The notes under the pieces were generated by a model. That model searched no databases. It worked only from the letters and a program-made list of their open reading frames with translations, and was not told the DNA's origin. From NCBI GenBank assembly GCA_013372975.1, contig JABXIS010000011.1, forward strand, positions 238,664 to 302,663: DNA of 64,000 bases, given 5' to 3'. A program made the translations under genes and the position numbers. This document shows positions 60,599 through 64,000 of the stretch, one piece after another. Every line of letters starts with the position of its first letter. Positions within the stretch are counted from its first letter, which is position 1. The stretch is from Alphaproteobacteria bacterium. GTDB lineage: Bacteria; Pseudomonadota; Alphaproteobacteria; Sphingomonadales; Kordiimonadaceae.

Positions 60599-61273
60599 CT
60601 ATGGCCGCGGAGATTCAGCAAATATACTTGGGGTCAGCCACGAGAAGATATTGCGCGTCAGGGCAGGAGGGCCAACCACTTTCAGGCTATCATTTGAAAT
60701 GGCATCCCGATAACTCATATCCCCCATCCAGACATCTGCCATTGTGCGCACCGTCGAGGTGAAATACACGTCCACGTCCTTGCCCGGGTCCTTGATGCAA
60801 AGTTCTACCCGGTCTGTATGAACCATGAGCCACCAGTTTTTCTGGGCTTCATAGTCTGTGAATTCGAAACGTATGATTGTTTCGTTGCCCGGGAGTTTGG
60901 CAGGGTCAATGCTGCGCTCCAGATAAAACATCAGGAATTCTGCGTCATAATCATCGTCTGTAATATTGTGCCGTGCCCAGCACAAACCCCATTCGCCCAT
61001 GGCGACGATAACAGGCATCAGCTCTTCCGCAGCGGGGGTGGGGAAATATTCAAACCCTTTCTGACCGTTGATTTTGCGCCGGACAATCAAGCCTTGATCT
61101 TCTAGCCCTTTCAATCGTGTGGTCAAAAGCGCCGGAGAAATCATGCCAAGGCCTCGCTGAAGCTCGTTGAAGCGGCGGGCACCAACAAGAAGCTCGCGCA
61201 CAATCAGGATTGTCCACTTCTCTCCCAATATCTCGTTGGCTTTGGCAATGGGGCAAAACTGACCGTACCGCAT
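60599..61273 (-). CDS. HxlR-family regulator with C-terminal SCP2-like domain
   Basis: A 224-residue protein. The HxlR winged helix is at residues 1-95: CPIAKANEILGEKWTILIVRELLVGARRFNEL, then GMISPALLTTRLKGLEDQGLI. The C-terminal half (IIRFEFTDYEAQKNWWLMV, CIKDPGKDVDVYFTSTVRTMADVWMGDM) looks like an SCP2 sterol-carrier-type fold, which may bind a lipid or acyl-CoA. It is divergent from the tautomerase/acyl-CoA dehydrogenase operon and is probably its regulator. Confidence 0.85.
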   Translation of the reverse strand: MRYGQFCPIAKANEILGEKWTILIVRELLVGARRFNELQRGLGMISPALLTTRLKGLEDQGLIVRRKINGQKGFEYFPTPAAEELMPVIVAMGEWGLCWARHNITDDDYDAEFLMFYLERSIDPAKLPGNETIIRFEFTDYEAQKNWWLMVHTDRVELCIKDPGKDVDVYFTSTVRTMADVWMGDMSYRDAISNDSLKVVGPPALTRNIFSWLTPSIFAESPRP

Positions 61274-61308
61274 AGGCTTCTCCCTCGGAAACAGGGTAAC
61301 TTCTAAAT

Positions 61309-61327
61309 CTGTAGTTGGAAACTATAG
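61309..61327. promoter_or_regulatory. Operator-like inverted repeat
   Basis: CTGTAGTT (61309-61316) and AACTATAG (61320-61327) are imperfect arms (one mismatch); CTGTAGT occurs again at 61331. It lies between the divergent HxlR and tautomerase genes, 36 bases from the regulator start. Confidence 0.45.
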
Positions 61328-61435
61328 AATCTGTAGTGCTTTACTTCAATCCGTGAACTATCGGGCCCATTGGGCTTGCGGCATTGTCTCCTCAAGACAC
61401 CGAACGGATCGGTGACAAACTCAAGGAGATAGAAA

Positions 61436-61660
61436 ATGCCACTGGTTACAATTGACGTTATCAAGAATGTTTTTTCCGAAGACCAAAAGCGCGATTTGAT
61501 CGAGCGTGTAACTGATGCAATGATATCCGTGGAAGGGGAAGCCATGCGCCCGGTGACCTGGGTGCGCATTCAAGAAGTGAATGAAGGCGAATGGGCCATT
61601 GGTGGGCAGCCCCTTAGAGCAAGTGACGTTCATGCGCTTGCTTCCGGGAAAGCAGCATAA
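61436..61660 (+). CDS. 4-oxalocrotonate tautomerase-family protein
   Basis: A 74-residue protein that starts MPLVTIDV; after removal of Met the N-terminal proline would be the catalytic base of the tautomerase family. [19 protein letters not shown] and [18 protein letters not shown] follow the fold. It isomerises enols or dehalogenates small acids. Thirty-seven bases before the acyl-CoA dehydrogenase gene, so it is in the same operon. Confidence 0.88.
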   Translation: MPLVTIDVIKNVFSEDQKRDLIERVTDAMISVEGEAMRPVTWVRIQEVNEGEWAIGGQPLRASDVHALASGKAA

Positions 61661-61696
61661 ACGCTGCGTTGTCAGCCGGGTAAGGAGACCGTTCCA

Positions 61697-62842
61697 ATGA
61701 ATATGCACAGTAAAACCATAGATCTGGATGCAATCCTGGCCGAGTTGGGTCCAGTATTTGCCGAGCGATCAGCCAAGCATGATGCAGACGATACTTTCGT
61801 ACATCAAAACTACAGTGCGCTGCGGGAAAGAGGTGTGTTTTCTGCCCAGGTGCCAACAGATTTGGGTGGCCCTGGCATCAGCCATCGTGAAATCGCGGCT
61901 TTTTTGAGGGCACTTGCGGGCTATTGCCCATCGACCGCGCTTGCGGTTTCCATGCACCAGCATCTGGTGTCTGCAGCAGCAAAAAACCATAAGGACGGTA
62001 AACCTGGTGCGGCTTTGCTACAAAAGGTGCTGGCTGGCGAACTGGTGTTGGTGAGCACGGGCGCCAACGATTGGCTCGATAGTGGTGGTGAAGCTGAAAA
62101 GGTTGAGGGCGGATACCGGATCAACGCCTTCAAGGCCTTCGCAAGCGGCTCTCCAGATGGCGATATTGCCATCACCTCGTGCGCCTATGACTGCCCTGAG
62201 GACGGCCCATCGGTAATCCATTTTCCGCTGCCGCTTAAAAGCGAAGGCGTGACCATGATGGATGACTGGAAAACCATGGGAATGCGCGCGACAGGATCGC
62301 AAACCATGCAGTTCAAGGATGTGTTCGTGCCGGATGAGGCCATCGCCATGAAACGCCCACGCGGGCCGTTTCACCCGGCTTTTGCGGTTATCACCACAGT
62401 GGCGATGCCCCTTGTCATGGCGGTCTATACCGGTGTGGCAGAGGCGGCTGCGAAAATCTCAGTTCAGAAAGCTACTGTGCGCCCGGTGGACGACGTAAAG
62501 GCCGTTCAGTTGGGTGAATTGGAAAACTTGTTGGCGACCGCGCAAATGGCGGCAGATTCCATGCTGGAAATGGCTGATGACCTGAATTTCACGCCAACTG
62601 CGGAACTGGCCAGCCAGATATTGGTGCGCAAAAGCGTCTGCGCAAACCATGTGATCTTGGCAGTTGAAAAAGCCCTTGAAGTGGCGGGCGGTGCCGCCTT
62701 CTTCCGCAAGAACGGGCTAGAGCAACTGCTCAGGGATGCGCATGCAGGCCAATTCCACCCATTGCCCGAGAAACGACAGCAGTTATTTACCGGGCGGTTG
62801 ATGGCGGGCCTGAGCCCGGTTCAATCACCCTTCGGTAACTAA
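61697..62842 (+). CDS. Acyl-CoA dehydrogenase-like flavoenzyme
   Basis: A 381-residue protein with the acyl-CoA dehydrogenase fold: helical N-terminal domain (LRERGVFSAQVPTDLGGPGIS, HREIAAFLRALAGYCPSTALAV), central FAD/beta domain (LVLVSTGANDWLDSGGEAEKVEGGYRINAFKAF, MDDWKTMGMRATGSQTMQFKDV), and C-terminal helices (ALEVAGGAAFFRKNGLEQLLRDAHAGQFHPLPEKRQQ). The last part resembles flavin monooxygenase/nitroalkane-oxidase-type members. TAAGGAGACC precedes the ATG. Confidence 0.9.
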   Translation: MNMHSKTIDLDAILAELGPVFAERSAKHDADDTFVHQNYSALRERGVFSAQVPTDLGGPGISHREIAAFLRALAGYCPSTALAVSMHQHLVSAAAKNHKDGKPGAALLQKVLAGELVLVSTGANDWLDSGGEAEKVEGGYRINAFKAFASGSPDGDIAITSCAYDCPEDGPSVIHFPLPLKSEGVTMMDDWKTMGMRATGSQTMQFKDVFVPDEAIAMKRPRGPFHPAFAVITTVAMPLVMAVYTGVAEAAAKISVQKATVRPVDDVKAVQLGELENLLATAQMAADSMLEMADDLNFTPTAELASQILVRKSVCANHVILAVEKALEVAGGAAFFRKNGLEQLLRDAHAGQFHPLPEKRQQLFTGRLMAGLSPVQSPFGN

Positions 62843-62882
62843 CAAGGATCTTTGAGGGGCTCCTCCCAGACCCTGAAAGAAA

Positions 62883-62916
62883 AAGCTCCCCATCCTTTCG
62901 GGTGGGGAGCTTGCTT
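62883..62916. terminator. Bidirectional terminator
   Basis: AAGCTCCCCA (62883-62892) and TGGGGAGCTT (62903-62912) are perfect ten-base arms with a ten-base loop, flanked by A-rich and T-rich sequence. It ends both the dehydrogenase operon and carB. Confidence 0.88.
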
Positions 62917-62936
62917 TTCTGAAACCTTAAAACGGT

Positions 62937-64000
62937 TTATGCCGCGTAATCTTGCAGTCGCTTGACCTCCAGCGTTTTGGCCTTGAGGGCCTTGAGCGCC
63001 TGAACAGCGGCCGCTGCGGCAGCCATGGTGGTGAAGTATGGCAATTTCATCATCAGGGCCGTGTTCCGAAGCTCGTAGCTATCTTCGATGGCTTGTTTGC
63101 CTTCGGTGGTGTTGAACATCAGCTGCACTTCATCGTTCTTCATGATGTCCAGAACGTGTGGGCGCTGGCCTTCCGTCACCTTGAACACGCGTTTCACTTC
63201 AAGGCCGTTGGTCTTGAGGTAATCGGCCGTGCCGCCAGTGGCGATCACGTCATAGCCCATGGCCAGAAGGTCACGCACCAGTGGCACCAGCGCATATTTG
63301 TCACTGTCCTTGACGGAAACAAACACCTGGCCTTCTTCAGGCAGTTTTACGCCTGCGGCCAACTGGGATTTGTAGAATGCCATCGGGAAGTTCTGGTCAA
63401 TGCCCATCACTTCGCCGGTGGATTTCATCTCTGGGCCCAACAGCACGTCCACGCCAGGGAAGCGCGCCCAAGGGATCACCACTTCCTTCACCGCTACATG
63501 CTCTGTGATCGGGTCTTTAAGTTCAAAGTCCTTCAGGCTCGCGCCGGCCATAACCTGTGCGGCGATGGCAGCGACCGGGTAGCCCACAGCTTTTGCGACA
63601 AATGGTACGGTGCGGCTTGCGCGCGGGTTCACCTCAATCAGGTAAACTTCGCCGTCTTTCACTGCGAACTGTACGTTCATCAGGCCAACCACATTGAGGG
63701 CCGTCGCCAGCTCGCGCGCCTGGCGCTTCACTTCGTTCACAATGCCAACAGGCAGGCTGTATGGCGGCAGGCTGCAGGCGCTGTCGCCAGAGTGAATGCC
63801 AGCTTCCTCGATATGCTCCATGATGCCTGCAATATGGATGTTCGTGCCGTCAGAAAGCGCATCCACATCAATTTCAGTGGCATCGTTGAGGAAACCATCG
63901 ATCAGCACGGGGCTGTCGCCTGATACCTGCACCGCCTCGTTGATATAGCGGTCAAGGCCGTCTTGATCGTGCACGATTTCCATCGCACGACCACCCAGCA
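62937..64000 (-). CDS. carB: Carbamoyl-phosphate synthase large chain, C-terminal part
   Basis: The frame covers the last 353 residues and continues past the right edge ([11 protein letters not shown] at the border). Visible parts are the second ATP-grasp half ([26 protein letters not shown], and [37 protein letters not shown]) and the C-terminal MGS-like allosteric domain ([36 protein letters not shown]). It makes carbamoyl phosphate for pyrimidines and arginine. It is ended by the bidirectional terminator. Confidence 0.97.
   Translation of the reverse strand, partial: LGGRAMEIVHDQDGLDRYINEAVQVSGDSPVLIDGFLNDATEIDVDALSDGTNIHIAGIMEHIEEAGIHSGDSACSLPPYSLPVGIVNEVKRQARELATALNVVGLMNVQFAVKDGEVYLIEVNPRASRTVPFVAKAVGYPVAAIAAQVMAGASLKDFELKDPITEHVAVKEVVIPWARFPGVDVLLGPEMKSTGEVMGIDQNFPMAFYKSQLAAGVKLPEEGQVFVSVKDSDKYALVPLVRDLLAMGYDVIATGGTADYLKTNGLEVKRVFKVTEGQRPHVLDIMKNDEVQLMFNTTEGKQAIEDSYELRNTALMMKLPYFTTMAAAAAAVQALKALKAKTLEVKRLQDYAA

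Noticed and set aside
1..64000. CRISPR arrays, insertion sequences, prophage or integrative elements
   Set aside because: I found no regularly spaced repeats, transposase, integrase, phage structural gene or flanking direct repeats in the window.

Overview
The window reads as a chromosomal segment of a GC-moderate to GC-rich alphaproteobacterium. The clues are the lgt / NDUFAF7-like methyltransferase / pgeF neighbourhood, the order rplY-pth-ychF, UbiK, carB followed by greA, a PAS_5-type protein, a DUF2336-like protein and an OhrR/Ohr pair. The many orphan periplasmic solute-binding proteins and membrane-anchored AraC proteins would fit a marine group such as Kordiimonadales, but that is a guess from gene content. 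I see no rRNA, tRNA, CRISPR array, transposase or integrase.

Layout. 1-650: a low-GC stretch with a cut-off secreted protein and a frameshifted remnant. 650-7,800: a TolB-like propeller, a PAS_5 protein, the msrPQ methionine sulfoxide repair operon, a DUF2306 membrane protein divergent from a membrane-bound AraC regulator, and a PhoU-less Na/Pi transporter with a small coiled-coil partner. 7,800-16,500: a MaoC hydratase, a chemoreceptor without a periplasmic domain, LrgAB, a DUF3108 protein, a secreted amidohydrolase, three tandem paralogous membrane proteins of unknown function, and a divergent HxlR/MAPEG pair. 16,500-31,300 is mostly housekeeping (ychF, pth, rplY, prs, pgeF, NDUFAF7-like, lgt, ubiK, proC), broken by a putative metallopeptidase and an Old Yellow Enzyme. 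31,300-36,200: three tandem orphan solute-binding proteins, a highly structured non-coding stretch, and a HEAT-repeat/cyclophilin fusion. 36,200-50,400: LysR, trxB, a sensor kinase lacking its phospho-accepting histidine, secreted propellers and amidohydrolases, an ArsR-controlled NIPSNAP/ABM operon and the ohr-ohrR pair. 50,400-64,000: a 2-Cys peroxiredoxin, two tandem 355-residue membrane AraC paralogues, a fatty acid hydroxylase, DUF2147, TraB/GumN, DUF2336-PAS, an Lrp regulator, another orphan binding protein, greA, a HxlR/tautomerase/acyl-CoA dehydrogenase cassette and the 3' part of carB.

How the genes work together. One theme is oxidative stress and thiol repair: MsrPQ, thioredoxin reductase, Ohr/OhrR and a peroxiredoxin. 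A second is ligand sensing at the envelope without obvious transport: five periplasmic binding proteins and no permease, three membrane AraC regulators, a DISM-type sensor and an MCP. The most unusual stretch is about 34,115-34,336. On the minus strand it could be transcribed as an RNA of about 220 nt with four hairpins, C-rich anti-Shine-Dalgarno segments and a good intrinsic terminator, lying directly upstream of the promoter of the three-gene binding-protein array. That makes it a candidate regulatory RNA, resembling in concept the AbcR class, which controls solute-binding proteins in Rhizobiales.
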